From: an uncultured Lysobacter sp.
Lineage (GTDB): Bacteria > Pseudomonadota > Gammaproteobacteria > Xanthomonadales > Xanthomonadaceae
NCBI GenBank assembly: GCA_946480055.1
Contig: CAMLID010000012.1
Location: 1 to 64,000 of the forward strand
Reading direction: 5' to 3'
Length of the DNA: 64,000 bases
Under the pieces are notes generated by a model. That model had not been told where the DNA came from. It searched no databases and saw only the letters and a program-made list of their open reading frames with translations. Both the position numbers and the translations under genes were made by a program. Of the stretch, positions 1 through 9,685 are shown piece by piece (position 1 is the first letter of the stretch; each line of letters begins with the position of its first letter).

Positions 1-257
1 GCCGCTGGCTGATCCTGGACGAGGCGCAGAACCTGACGCCCAAGCAGATGAAGACCCTGATCACGCGTGCCGGCCCCGGTACCAAGATCGTCTGCCTGGG
101 CAATGTCGAACAGATCGACACGCCCTACCTCACCGAGACCACGTCCGGCCTCACCTATGCCGTCGACCGCTTCAAGGGCTGGGCGCACAGCGCGCACGTG
201 ACCCTGCGCCGTGGCGAGCGTTCGCGCCTGGCGGACTACGCTTCGGAAGTGCTGTAA
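1..257 (+). CDS. PhoH-family ATPase, C-terminal fragment
   Basis: The reading frame is open from the window edge (first full codon at base 3) to a TAA ending at 257, so only the last ~84 residues are present. A Walker-B-like LILDEAQN motif is followed by MKTLITRAGPGTK, CLGN and a GLTYAVDRFKGW segment. This is the usual C-terminal half of PhoH-type P-loop ATPases, in particular the longer form that carries an N-terminal PIN domain (YlaK/PhoH2 type), which is linked to RNA processing. The Walker A motif and any PIN domain would lie upstream of the window. The family call is firm; the PIN-fusion subtype is an inference from the tail sequence. Confidence 0.85.
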   Translation, partial: RWLILDEAQNLTPKQMKTLITRAGPGTKIVCLGNVEQIDTPYLTETTSGLTYAVDRFKGWAHSAHVTLRRGERSRLADYASEVL

Positions 258-264
258 ATCTCGT

Positions 265-298
265 AAAAAAAAGGAAGCCGGCCTCGCGGCCGGCTTCC
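265..298 (-). terminator. Rho-independent terminator for the secreted protein gene
   Basis: An 11-bp perfect stem (273-283 with 288-298) encloses the loop TCGC. Eight A residues at 265-272 on the plus strand become a U-run after the hairpin on the minus strand. It therefore ends minus-strand transcription of the gene that stops at 331, and it may also slow plus-strand readthrough from the PhoH gene. Confidence 0.85.
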
Positions 299-330
299 TG
301 GTACTCGCGTCCTTGCGCTCGCTCGTTCCG

Positions 331-1371
331 TCAGCGTCCGGGTACGCGGCAGCAGGTCGCATTGACCTGATAGCCGAGCACACTGAGCAATGAACCGACC
401 AGATCGCACTGCCAACCCACCGGCTGACCGCCGACCACCATCGGCTCGGAGTTGCTGACGCCGATGCCGAGCACGCCGCCGCAGCCGCCGCCAGTGGCCG
501 CATAACCGGCCGGGCATTGCACGTCCTTGGTCTGTATGCCGCTGAGCAGGGCCAGGCTTCCGCTCTCCTGGGCGACGGTGCAGTCGAGCGCGGTGGCTTC
601 TGGTTCCATAAAGTAGCCCGTTACGTCGATGACGAGATCGGCCTGCTTGCGGCTGTACACGTTGAACTCGCTAGGGCAAGCCGGCCGGCACAGGCGAACG
701 ATCTCTTGGTCGGACGTGACGCCACCGGCGTTGTAATTCAACGAGGCCGCCAAGGGCATCGGAACGTCGAACGGATAAGCGGTGAACCAACCTTCTGCCA
801 GCGGGTAGACCGAGGCCATCTTCACCGAGATCGCGGACACGTTCTGCGGCAGGCCACAGTTCGAATTGGCGCCGCCTTGGGCAGTGAAGTCGCTCGCAGT
901 GAAGGCCTTGAAGCTGCGGGTGCCTTCCGCGGTCATGGGCCCGCCGGCGATTCGCGTATCGACGATACGGCACGGAGTCAGGGGAGTGAAGACCAGATCC
1001 TCGCCTGGTACGCCGATGCTTGTGGGTTGGATACCAGGCCCGCTGTTCGCAACCGACATGCCAGTACCGCCTGTGCCCAACAGCGCCGCGTTCATCTGCT
1101 CGAAGCTGGTCGCGCTGGCGGCGAGCTCGAGGTTGCTGATGTCGGCGGATTGCAGCGTGCCTTCCATACGCTCGCCCCAACCGGCCCCCATCGCTCCGTA
1201 ACTGCGTTCCACATAAGGCGACCATCGCTCGACGATGTCCTGCGCCAGCTCTCCGCGCATCGCTTCAGGCGCCAGCCCTGTCGTGTTCGTGCCGAACAGC
1301 CCGACCCCAACGGCCGCTGCCGGCAGTACCACAGCCAGCAGTGCGATCAGTACTTTGCCTTTCCTACGCAT
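331..1371 (-). CDS. secreted protein of unknown function with a DTR/DVTGYF-type domain
   Basis: The start at 1371 is preferred over an upstream ATG at 1464. It has a G-rich ribosome site 4 bases upstream (GGGGGT) and begins a signal peptide (MRRKGK, then a hydrophobic stretch to about residue 25). The mature part has a long N-terminal linker, then a domain opening with FTPLTPCRIVDTR and closing with ADLVIDVTGYF. That pairing recurs in secreted and surface proteins of many bacteria and has no assigned activity. A Cys- and Gly-rich C-terminal part (CPAGYAATGGGCGG, then TCC near the end) suggests disulfides. It is a single gene with its own terminator. I do not recognise a function; an adhesin or cell-surface role is only a guess. 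Confidence 0.7.
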   Translation of the reverse strand: MRRKGKVLIALLAVVLPAAAVGVGLFGTNTTGLAPEAMRGELAQDIVERWSPYVERSYGAMGAGWGERMEGTLQSADISNLELAASATSFEQMNAALLGTGGTGMSVANSGPGIQPTSIGVPGEDLVFTPLTPCRIVDTRIAGGPMTAEGTRSFKAFTASDFTAQGGANSNCGLPQNVSAISVKMASVYPLAEGWFTAYPFDVPMPLAASLNYNAGGVTSDQEIVRLCRPACPSEFNVYSRKQADLVIDVTGYFMEPEATALDCTVAQESGSLALLSGIQTKDVQCPAGYAATGGGCGGVLGIGVSNSEPMVVGGQPVGWQCDLVGSLLSVLGYQVNATCCRVPGR

Positions 1372-1677
1372 ATAACCCCCGTATCCGTAATTTTGAGAGG
1401 GCGCCAGGTTGCGTTTGACCAGCGGAGAATATTCACTAGAAACACCGAATGCGGGCGCATGCATCGGCGGCGGGAATGCTCATCTACCGTCCGATAATGC
1501 TGCAACGTCCGATCCCGCTAACATGAATAGCCGGCGAGCCGGCGGTTTTCGGCATGAGCAACCTGCATATGGCCGTGCCTGTGACGCGTTACCCAATCCG
1601 CACCAATCGCGTGCCGTACCGCTATCGCGTTACCGAAACACTGAGGCATGATCCCTGGGTCCTAGGGGAGATCACTC
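1372..1677. promoter_or_regulatory. divergent intergenic region with direct repeats
   Basis: This 306-base gap separates the divergent secreted-protein and XRE-regulator genes. CGCGTTACC occurs at 1585-1593 and again at 1626-1634, 41 bases apart, just upstream of the regulator. Paired sites like this could be an operator for the regulator, but no binding data or inverted symmetry support it. I see no other gene here. Confidence 0.3.
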
Positions 1678-2043
1678 ATGGCGGCACTACCGGAGCGCAT
1701 ACGGCGCGCCCGTACTTTGTCCCGTATTTCCCAGCTGGCGCTGGCCAACATGGTCGGGGTGCAGCGCAGCGCGGTGGCGCAGTGGGAGCGCAAGGACGGC
1801 AGCCATCCCTCGATGCATCATTTGATCGCGATCGCCCTGGCCACCGGCGTCTGCCTGGAATGGCTGGGCACCGGGCGCGGCCCGGTCAAGCCGGGCGAGG
1901 ACGCCTGGACCCCGGCGATGCGCACCGACGACTACGCCCAGGACGACATTGAGTCCGAATGCCTGGACTCGCTTCGAAAAATACCCTTCCAGATCAGGAA
2001 ACAGCTGGTCGGAATTATTTCCCTGGTATCGCGCAATTATTAG
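1678..2043 (+). CDS. XRE-family helix-turn-helix regulator
   Basis: The product has 121 residues. Residues ~6-62 form a Cro/CI-type [35 protein letters not shown] is followed by a conserved [19 protein letters not shown] segment. This is the layout of short phage-type or plasmid-type repressors that bind DNA as dimers. The C-terminal ~55 residues have no recognisable domain. GGGGAG stands 8 bases before the ATG. The gene is alone, with no adjacent toxin or phage gene, so the regulated target is unknown. Repeats upstream (1585, 1626) could be its own operator. Confidence 0.8.
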   Translation: MAALPERIRRARTLSRISQLALANMVGVQRSAVAQWERKDGSHPSMHHLIAIALATGVCLEWLGTGRGPVKPGEDAWTPAMRTDDYAQDDIESECLDSLRKIPFQIRKQLVGIISLVSRNY

Positions 2044-2052
2044 GCCCGCGGG

Positions 2053-2070
2053 ATGGGGGGAAACCCCCAT
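2053..2070. repeat. short perfect hairpin downstream of the XRE gene
   Basis: ATGGGGG and CCCCCAT flank a GAAA tetraloop, starting 10 bases after the regulator stop codon. The stem is GC-rich but no clear U-run follows on either strand. It may be a transcription or RNA-stability element rather than a classical terminator. Confidence 0.45.
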
Positions 2071-2253
2071 GGTGGGTTCAAATAAAAAACCGCGGTCCGG
2101 AGAATAATATCGCCGCCGCGGAACCGGGCCGCCGGGTCCCGCAAAACCGATTCTGCGCGAAGTGCTCTGCGCGAAGTACCCGCCGCGACCCGCCCCGAGC
2201 GATGCGATATTGTCTCCCGACCCGTACCGACGCCCGGCCGCCCCGTCCTCGCA

Positions 2254-3052
<799 letters not shown>

Positions 3053-3060
<8 letters not shown>

Positions 3061-3940
3061 ACCGATCCTGCCTCTGGAAACCCAGCCCCTGCAAATCCAG
3101 ACCCTGGAACTGCCGCTGCAAGCCGAAGACGGCCACCGCTGGACTTTGCTAGCTCGCCTGCCGCGCGCGCCGCAGGCGAGCCTGCTGTGGCTGCCCGCGC
3201 TCGGCGTCGCCGCCAAGCACTATCTGCCGTTCGCCGAAGCCCTGGCCGCGCGCGGCATCGCGGTGTTCGTGCACGAGTGGCGCGGCAACGGCGGCAGCAG
3301 CCTGCGCGCGAACCGAGCCAACGACTGGGGCTATCGCGAACTGCTGCTGCACGATCTGCCGCACAGCGAGGCCGCGGTGACCGCGCAGTTGCCGAATCTG
3401 CCGCGCATCCTCGGCGGCCACAGCCTGGGTGGCCAGTTGGCGGCTTGCCGCCTCGGCCTGCTCACCCGCGACGGCGCGGCCGATCTGCCGACGCGCCTGT
3501 GGCTGGTCGCCAGCGGCGCACCGTACTGGCGCGCGTTTCCGCCGCGTTCGCGCTGGTGGCTGCCATTCGCCTACCGCTTCCTGCCCTGGCTCGCGGATCG
3601 TCGCGGCGCCCTGCCCGGCCGCCGCGTCGGTTTCGGCGGCGACGAGGCGCGCGGACTGATCCGCGACTGGGCGCGCAGCGCGCTCAGCGGCCGCTACGCC
3701 GCGGTCGGCGTCGATGTCGATCTGGAGGCCGCGATGGCGCAGGTCGAAGTCGAGGCGCATGCGCTGGCCCTGGACAGCGACTGGCTCGCGCCGGAATCCT
3801 CGCTGCGTTTCCTGCTGTCCAAGCTGCCGCGCGCGCAGACCCGCATCGACACGCTCGACGGCCGCATGCTCGGCACCCGCGCCGATCACTTCGCCTGGAT
3901 GAAGCAGCCCGGCGCGGTCGCCGCGGTGCTGATGCGCTGA
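3053..3940 (+). CDS. alpha/beta-fold hydrolase
   Basis: The ATG at 3053 lies inside the end of thiD and is chosen because the protein then starts directly before the conserved fold; an upstream ATG at 2978 would overlap thiD by 83 bases. The product has 295 residues. HEWRGNGGSS matches the oxyanion-side loop and GGHSLGGQLA holds the nucleophile Ser. ADHFAWMKQPGA near the C-terminus supplies the likely catalytic His. This is a serine hydrolase of the serine-aminopeptidase/lysophospholipase type. Its substrate cannot be told from sequence. Coupling with thiD is positional only. Confidence 0.8.
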
Positions 3941-4085
3941 ACCGTGGCGGCGCCGCAACGCGCCGTCCTGTGGGTTTTACGCTGAATTTACGCCCGCCGG
4001 CGCGGGTGGAATGGAGGTTTTACGGCAGCGGTTTCGAGAATGGCGGTGTGGCCGATCCGGCTTCGTTCGCAACTCGGAACCCGAA

Positions 4086-4826
4086 ATGTCGATGCAACCG
4101 CTGCGCCTGCGTGAGGCGTCCGTTCCCCTGATCTTCGCCGTCTGCACCGGCGCCGGCCTGCTCGCGTTGGGCGCACGCGCCGATGCCGCCACGCTCACCG
4201 GCAACGCCACGCTGACCACCGACTACGTCTGGCGCGGCAGTACCCAGACCCAGGGCGACCCGGCCGCGCAGGCCGGCTTCAAGTTCGCCGGCGATTCGGG
4301 CTTCTACGGCTCGGCGTGGGGCTCCAACGTCGAGTTCGCGCCGGCCACCCTCGCCAGCAGCGAGCTCGATTTCACCGTCGGCTGGGCCGGCAAGCTCTCC
4401 AGGGACTGGGCGCTGGACGTCAACGTCCTGCACTACCGCTATCCCTCGACCACGGTCGACCTCGACTGGACCGAGCTCAACGGCAGCCTGACCTACGCCG
4501 ACAACTACTGGCTGTCGCTGGCTTACTCGAACGAAGCCCTGGGCAGCCGCGACCGCGGCGTCTACACCCAACTCGGCGCCAAGTTTCCGATCAACGACCG
4601 GTTCCGCCTCGAAGCCGCCGCCGGCTACTACTACCTCGACGAGGTCTACGACGATAGCTACGCGCACGGCCAGTTGAGCGCGGTGTGGGCGATCAAGGCG
4701 CCTGCTTCCGACAACCATGTTGAGCTGCGCCTGACCGCGCACGCGACCGATTCCGGCGCCAAGAAGATCTTCGGCGACGACTACGCCGGCGACCGCATCG
4801 AAGCGGCGCTGCAGGCGTCCTTCTAA
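4086..4826 (+). CDS. TorF-family putative outer-membrane porin
   Basis: The protein starts with MSMQPLRLREAS, a hydrophobic core and a GARADAA cleavage region, then a beta-barrel of alternating aromatic and polar residues that ends in the typical C-terminal Phe (LQASF). The barrel opens with GNATLTTDYVWRGSTQT, the signature start of the TorF/Gcw_chp family of conserved outer-membrane proteins. Internal motifs such as DVNVLHYRYP and AAGYYYLDE fit that family. It is thought to form a pore, but no transported substrate is established. It lies just upstream of kdpF (11-base gap) and could share a transcript with the kdp genes. A start at 4092 is also possible. Confidence 0.8.
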   Translation: MSMQPLRLREASVPLIFAVCTGAGLLALGARADAATLTGNATLTTDYVWRGSTQTQGDPAAQAGFKFAGDSGFYGSAWGSNVEFAPATLASSELDFTVGWAGKLSRDWALDVNVLHYRYPSTTVDLDWTELNGSLTYADNYWLSLAYSNEALGSRDRGVYTQLGAKFPINDRFRLEAAAGYYYLDEVYDDSYAHGQLSAVWAIKAPASDNHVELRLTAHATDSGAKKIFGDDYAGDRIEAALQASF

Positions 4827-4837
4827 GGAGTACGACC

Positions 4838-4930
4838 ATGCCCGGCTGGCTCGCTTTGGTGTGTGCGGTCGCGACCTGCGTCGCCGCCGCCTACTTGCTC
4901 TACGTAGTGCTGCGTCCGGAAGACTTCTAG
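4838..4930 (+). CDS. kdpF: KdpF, small membrane subunit of the K+ ATPase
   Basis: This is a 30-codon frame. One hydrophobic helix (LALVCAVATCVAAAYLLYVVL) is followed by the characteristic LRPEDF end, which matches the (L)RPExF tail of KdpF. AAGGAG overlaps the stop codon of the preceding gene and is the ribosome site. KdpF stabilises the KdpABC complex in the inner membrane. Its position directly before kdpA supports the call. Confidence 0.9.
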   Translation: MPGWLALVCAVATCVAAAYLLYVVLRPEDF

Positions 4931-5043
4931 GCGCCGCCGCGACGGACCCGGTCCGCCGCGTACGACCACGCGCAGTCCGCCCACGCGGCTGCGTCCCTCC
5001 GCATGGCGCCTTGCGCGATGCGGACCTCATTCGGTGAAAGACG

Positions 5044-6870
5044 ATGATCGACACTTTGCTCGTATTCGCGCTCGCGATCGGCCTGGGCTGGCCCTTGGGC
5101 CTGTACCTCGCGCGGGTCATGCGCGGCGGCCCGGCCCCGCTCGACCGCGCCTTCGCGCCGCTGGAACGCACGATCTACCGCGTGCTGGGCACCGACCCGA
5201 CGCGCGGCATGAGTTGGCGCGGCTACGCCAAGTCGTTCGCGCTCAGCAACCTGGTCCTGGGCGCGATCGTGTGGCTGCAGTTCATGACCCAGGCCTGGCT
5301 GCCGCTGAACCCCGACGGCATTCCGAACCTGCGTTGGGACACCGCGCTGCACACCATGGTCTCGTTCCTGACCAACACCAATCAGCAGCACTACTCCGGC
5401 CAGGCGCAGCTGAGCTATCTGTCGCAGATGGTCGGCATCGTCGGCCTGCAGGTCGCCACGCCGATGATGGGCTTGGCGATCGTCGTGGCGACCCTGCGCG
5501 GACTTTTTGGCGGCCGCGACAACGCCGCGGCCGCAAGGTCCGAAGTCGCCACCGCCGAAGCCAGTCCGCGCAACGGCGCGTTGCGCGTCACCGAGCACTA
5601 CCGCCGCAACGACGAGATCCATGCCGTGCCGCAGACTGTCGCCGATCGCGACCTGGGCAACTACTGGGTCGACGTCACCCGCGCCACCCTGCGCTTCATG
5701 CTGCCGCTGTGCCTGCTGTGGACGCTACTGCTGACCGCGCAGGGCGTGCCTTCGACGCTGCAGCCCGGCCCGACCGCGCAGATCGTCGACGCCAGTGCGC
5801 AAGCCCAAGAACAGAAGATCCCGCTCGGCCCGGTCGCGGCGATGGTCGCGGCCAAACAGCTGGGCACCAACGGCGGCGGCTGGTACGGCCCCAACAGCAC
5901 GGTCGCGCTGGAAAATCCGACGCCGTTCTCGAACCTGCTCGAAATGCTCGCGCTGATCCTGATTCCGGTCGCGGTGACCTTCATGGTCGGGCCCTTCACC
6001 GGCCGCAAGCGCCTGACCGCGCTGGTGTTCGGCAGCATGCTGCTGATGTCGGCGATCTCCACCGGCGCGTCGCTGTGGTCGGAGGCGTACTCGTCCAGCG
6101 CCGCCGACCCGGCCTTGATGGAAGGCAAGGAAGTGCGCTTCGGCGCGACCAGCTCGGCGCTGTGGTCGGCGCTGACCACGCAGAGCAGCAACGGCTCGGT
6201 CAACGCCATGCACGATTCGCTGGCGCCGCTGAGCGGCGGCGTGGCCATGGTCAACATGCTGATCAACGCGATCTGGGGCGGCATCGGCTGCGGTCTGCAG
6301 CAGTTCCTCGTGTATCTGTTGCTGGCGGTGTTCCTGGCCGGCTTGATGACCGGACGCACGCCGGAGCTGTTCGGCCGCAAGATCGAGGCGCCGGAAGTGC
6401 GCCTGCTGGCGCTGCTGATCCTGCTGCAGCCGCTGGTGGTGCTGGGCTTCAGCGCGATCGCGCTGGCCCTGCCCTCGATCACCGGCAACTCCAATCCGGG
6501 CTTCCACGGCATCAGCCAGGTGTTCTACGAGTACACCTCGGCCTACGCCAACAACGGCTCGGGCTTCGAAGGCCTGGGCGATGCGACCTACTGGTGGAAC
6601 CTGAGCTGCGCGGCGGTGCTCGCGCTGGGCCGCTACCCGGCCCTGATCGTGCCGTTGGCCGTGGCCGGACTGCTGGCGCGCAAACGGGTCGCGCCCGAAG
6701 GCAGCGGCACCCTGCACGTCGAGACCCCGACCTTCGCCCTGACCCTGATCGCGGTGATCGTGATCCTGACCGTCCTGCAATTCATGCCTGCGCTGGTGCT
6801 GGGCCCGGTGGCCGACCACCTGTCGCTGGCCGCCATGCCGTCTGCGTTCGCGCCGGCGCCGGCTCTTTGA
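5044..6870 (+). CDS. kdpA: potassium-transporting ATPase subunit A
   Basis: KdpA is the K+-selective channel-like subunit of the high-affinity Kdp pump in the inner membrane. The 608-residue protein has about ten membrane segments and the four pore-loop regions of the superfamily of K+ transporters. Residues 275-280 read TNGGGW, the selectivity-filter segment, followed by [12 protein letters not shown] second filter-like loop is YANNGSGF near residue 500. It lies 113 bases after kdpF and 10 bases before kdpB. Length and motifs are those of an intact subunit. Confidence 0.97.
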   Translation: MIDTLLVFALAIGLGWPLGLYLARVMRGGPAPLDRAFAPLERTIYRVLGTDPTRGMSWRGYAKSFALSNLVLGAIVWLQFMTQAWLPLNPDGIPNLRWDTALHTMVSFLTNTNQQHYSGQAQLSYLSQMVGIVGLQVATPMMGLAIVVATLRGLFGGRDNAAAARSEVATAEASPRNGALRVTEHYRRNDEIHAVPQTVADRDLGNYWVDVTRATLRFMLPLCLLWTLLLTAQGVPSTLQPGPTAQIVDASAQAQEQKIPLGPVAAMVAAKQLGTNGGGWYGPNSTVALENPTPFSNLLEMLALILIPVAVTFMVGPFTGRKRLTALVFGSMLLMSAISTGASLWSEAYSSSAADPALMEGKEVRFGATSSALWSALTTQSSNGSVNAMHDSLAPLSGGVAMVNMLINAIWGGIGCGLQQFLVYLLLAVFLAGLMTGRTPELFGRKIEAPEVRLLALLILLQPLVVLGFSAIALALPSITGNSNPGFHGISQVFYEYTSAYANNGSGFEGLGDATYWWNLSCAAVLALGRYPALIVPLAVAGLLARKRVAPEGSGTLHVETPTFALTLIAVIVILTVLQFMPALVLGPVADHLSLAAMPSAFAPAPAL

Positions 6871-6880
6871 GGTTAAGACC

Positions 6881-8917
6881 GTGACCGAACTGACTCATCC
6901 CACTACCCAACGCCGCCAAGCCGCGGCCGGACTCGACGCCGCCGGCCTGCGCATCGCCCTGCTCGAATCGTTCCGCAAGCTCTCGCCGCGCCAGGCCATG
7001 CGCAGCCCGGTGATGGCGGTCGTGCTGCTGGGCACGGTCCTGGCGGCGCTGATCACCGCCTTCGTGCCCGGCCATCTCGGCTTCGGCATCGCGGTGACCG
7101 CGATTCTGCTGATCACGGTGCTGTTCGCCAACTTCGCCGAAGCCGTGGCCGAAGCGCGCGGCCGCGGCCAGGCCGCATCGCTGCGCGCGGCGCGCCGCGA
7201 CCTGGTCGCGCGCCGGCTCGAGGCCAGCGGCGAAACCCGCATCGCCGCGGCCCTGCTCAGGCCCGGCGACCGGGTGATCGTGTCAGCCGGCGAACTGATA
7301 CCCGCCGACGGCGAGATCGTCGAAGGCGTGGCCACGATCAACGAATCGGCGGTCACCGGCGAATCCGCACCGGTGCTGCGCGAGGCCGGCACCGACCGCT
7401 CCGGCGTGATCGGCGGCACCAAGGTGCTGTCGGACGAGATCGTGGTGCGGGTCAGCGCCGAGCCGGGCGGCAGCTTCCTCGACCGCATGATCGCCCTGGT
7501 CGAAGGCGCCAACCGCCAGAAGACGCCGAACGAAATCGCCCTGACCATGCTGTTGGCGGCGATGACGCTGACCTTCCTGATCGTGGTCGCGAGCCTGCCG
7601 TTCTTCGCCGGCTTCGTCGGCGCCAGACTCGATCCGCTGCTGCTGATCGCGCTGCTGGTGTGCCTGATCCCGACCACCATCGGCGGCCTGCTGCCGGCGA
7701 TCGGCATCGCCGGCATGAACCGCGCGCTGTCGGCCAACGTGCTGGCTAAATCCGGCAAGGCGGTCGAGATCGCCGGCGACGTCGATGTGCTGCTGCTCGA
7801 CAAGACCGGCACCATCACCCACGGCGACCGCCAGGCGACCGCGTTCCATCCGCTGGCCGGCGTCGACCGCTCGCAGCTGCGCGATGCGGCCCTGCTCGCC
7901 TCGCTCGCCGATCCCACGCCCGAAGGCAAGTCGATCGTGCGCCTGGCGCGCGAACAGCACAGCGCCGTGGCCGAACCCGATCACGCCCACTACCTGCAGT
8001 TCACCGCGCAGACGCGCATGTCCGGCGTCGACCTCGACGACGGCCGCGCGATCCGCAAGGGCGCCGGCGACGCGATCGGCCAATACGTGCGCGGTCTCGG
8101 CGGCGAAGTGGTGCCGGAGCTGGCCGCGCGCATCGAGCAGGTCGCACGCGGCGGCGCCACCCCGCTGGTGGTCGCCGAGGGCCGCCACGTGCTCGGCGTG
8201 GTGGAGCTGTCGGACGTGGTCAAGCACGGGGTCAAGGAACGTTTCGCGCGGCTGCGGGCGATGGGCGTGCGCACGGTGATGATCACCGGCGACAACCCGC
8301 TGACCGCCGCGGCGATCGCGGCCGAGGCCGGCGTCGACGACTACATCGCCGAGGCGCGGCCCGAGGACAAGCTCGCGCGCATCCGCGCCGAGCAGGCCGG
8401 CGGCCGTCTGGTCGCGATGGTCGGCGACGGCACCAACGACGCACCGGCGCTGGCCCAGGCCGACGTCGGCCTGGCGATGAACTCGGGCACCCAGGCCGCC
8501 AAGGAGGCCGGCAACATGGTCGATCTGGATTCGGATCCGGCCAAGCTGCTGGCAGTGGTCGAGGTCGGCAAGCAGCAGCTGATCACGCGCGGCGCGCTGA
8601 CCACGTTCTCGCTCGCCAACGACGTGTCCAAGTACTTCGCGATCCTGCCGGCCCTGTTCGCCGCAGCGATCCCGCAGATGGCCGCGCTCAACGTGATGCG
8701 GCTGTCCAGCCCGAGCAACGCGGTGCTGGCGGCGCTGATCTTCAACGCGATCATCATCCCGGCGCTGATTCCGCTGGCCCTGGCCGGGGTGCGCTTCAAG
8801 CCCGCCAGCGCGGTCGTGCTGCTGCGCCGGAACATGCTGATCTACGGCCTCGGCGGCGTGCTGCTGCCGTTCGTGGGCATCAAGTTGATCGATATGGCGC
8901 TCGCGGCATTCTTCTGA
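6881..8917 (+). CDS. kdpB: potassium-transporting P-type ATPase subunit B
   Basis: KdpB hydrolyses ATP to drive K+ uptake through KdpA. The start codon is GTG, 10 bases after the kdpA stop. All P-type ATPase motifs are present: TGES at residues 159-162 (actuator domain), the phosphorylated Asp307 in DKTGT, and GDGTND at 515-520. Asp307 coincides with the numbering in Escherichia coli KdpB. The 678-residue length is normal and nothing is missing. Confidence 0.97.
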   Translation: MTELTHPTTQRRQAAAGLDAAGLRIALLESFRKLSPRQAMRSPVMAVVLLGTVLAALITAFVPGHLGFGIAVTAILLITVLFANFAEAVAEARGRGQAASLRAARRDLVARRLEASGETRIAAALLRPGDRVIVSAGELIPADGEIVEGVATINESAVTGESAPVLREAGTDRSGVIGGTKVLSDEIVVRVSAEPGGSFLDRMIALVEGANRQKTPNEIALTMLLAAMTLTFLIVVASLPFFAGFVGARLDPLLLIALLVCLIPTTIGGLLPAIGIAGMNRALSANVLAKSGKAVEIAGDVDVLLLDKTGTITHGDRQATAFHPLAGVDRSQLRDAALLASLADPTPEGKSIVRLAREQHSAVAEPDHAHYLQFTAQTRMSGVDLDDGRAIRKGAGDAIGQYVRGLGGEVVPELAARIEQVARGGATPLVVAEGRHVLGVVELSDVVKHGVKERFARLRAMGVRTVMITGDNPLTAAAIAAEAGVDDYIAEARPEDKLARIRAEQAGGRLVAMVGDGTNDAPALAQADVGLAMNSGTQAAKEAGNMVDLDSDPAKLLAVVEVGKQQLITRGALTTFSLANDVSKYFAILPALFAAAIPQMAALNVMRLSSPSNAVLAALIFNAIIIPALIPLALAGVRFKPASAVVLLRRNMLIYGLGGVLLPFVGIKLIDMALAAFF

Positions 8918-8979
8918 AACCGCGCGCCCCGGGCCGGACGCCGCGCAGGCGCCGGCCGCCACCACCACAGGACACCGAC

Positions 8980-9579
8980 ATGCGCACCCCGATCTCCGCT
9001 TCCTCCCGCATCGACGACCGCGTCCCGGCTCGCGCGCCGCTGCTGTTCGCCCTGCTCTGCCTGCTCGGCTTCGGCCTGCTGTACTCGCTGGCCGGCACCG
9101 CGCTGGGCGCGCTCGCGTTTCCCCATCAAGCCCACGGCAGCCTGCTCGAACGCGACGGCCTCGTACTCGGCTCCAGCCTGGTCGCGCAGCCCTTCGCCGA
9201 CGCGCGCTACTTCCAGCCGCGCCCCTCGGCCGCGAACTACGATCCGATGGCGGCCGCCGGCAGCAACCAGGCGCGCAGCAATCCGGAGCTGCGCAAGCGC
9301 ATCGCCGGAGCCACCGCCGCGGTCGCGCAACGCGACGGCATCGCGCCCGACGAAGTGCCGGCCGAGCTGGTCACCCAGTCCGGCGGCGGTCTCGATCCGC
9401 ACGTGTCGCCGCGCGCGGCGCAGGTGCAGGTCGCGCGCGTCGCCCGGGCGCGCGGGCTGCCCCCGGCCGCGGTCGACGCGATCGTGGCCGCGCACACGCA
9501 GTCGCGTCAGTTCGGCGTGCTCGGCGAGCCGCGCGTGAACGTGCTGGAACTCAATCTGGCCCTGGATGCGAAACGCTGA
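8980..9579 (+). CDS. kdpC: potassium-transporting ATPase subunit C
   Basis: KdpC is the single-span membrane subunit that assembles with KdpA and KdpB and raises their ATP affinity. The 199 residues have one N-terminal membrane segment (LLFALLCLLGFGLLYSLAG) followed by a periplasmic domain. The domain has the family motifs YFQPRPSA, AGSNQARSNPEL, TQSGGGLDPHVSP and LNVLELN. It lies 62 bases after kdpB. Confidence 0.95.
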   Translation: MRTPISASSRIDDRVPARAPLLFALLCLLGFGLLYSLAGTALGALAFPHQAHGSLLERDGLVLGSSLVAQPFADARYFQPRPSAANYDPMAAAGSNQARSNPELRKRIAGATAAVAQRDGIAPDEVPAELVTQSGGGLDPHVSPRAAQVQVARVARARGLPPAAVDAIVAAHTQSRQFGVLGEPRVNVLELNLALDAKR

Positions 9580-9685
9580 GCCTGGTCGCCCGTCGAAGCT
9601 CGCATCGCGATGCGCTGCGAGCCTTACCGAGTCGGACTCTTTCTTCACTACGCCGCCACCTACCCGCAAGCGCACAATATCCGCC

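Noticed and set aside
2044..2253. Possible TPP riboswitch before thiD
   Set aside because: Neither the CUGAGA nor the ACCUGA-like core of the thi box is present; only a short hairpin and a 13-base duplication (near 2151) were seen.
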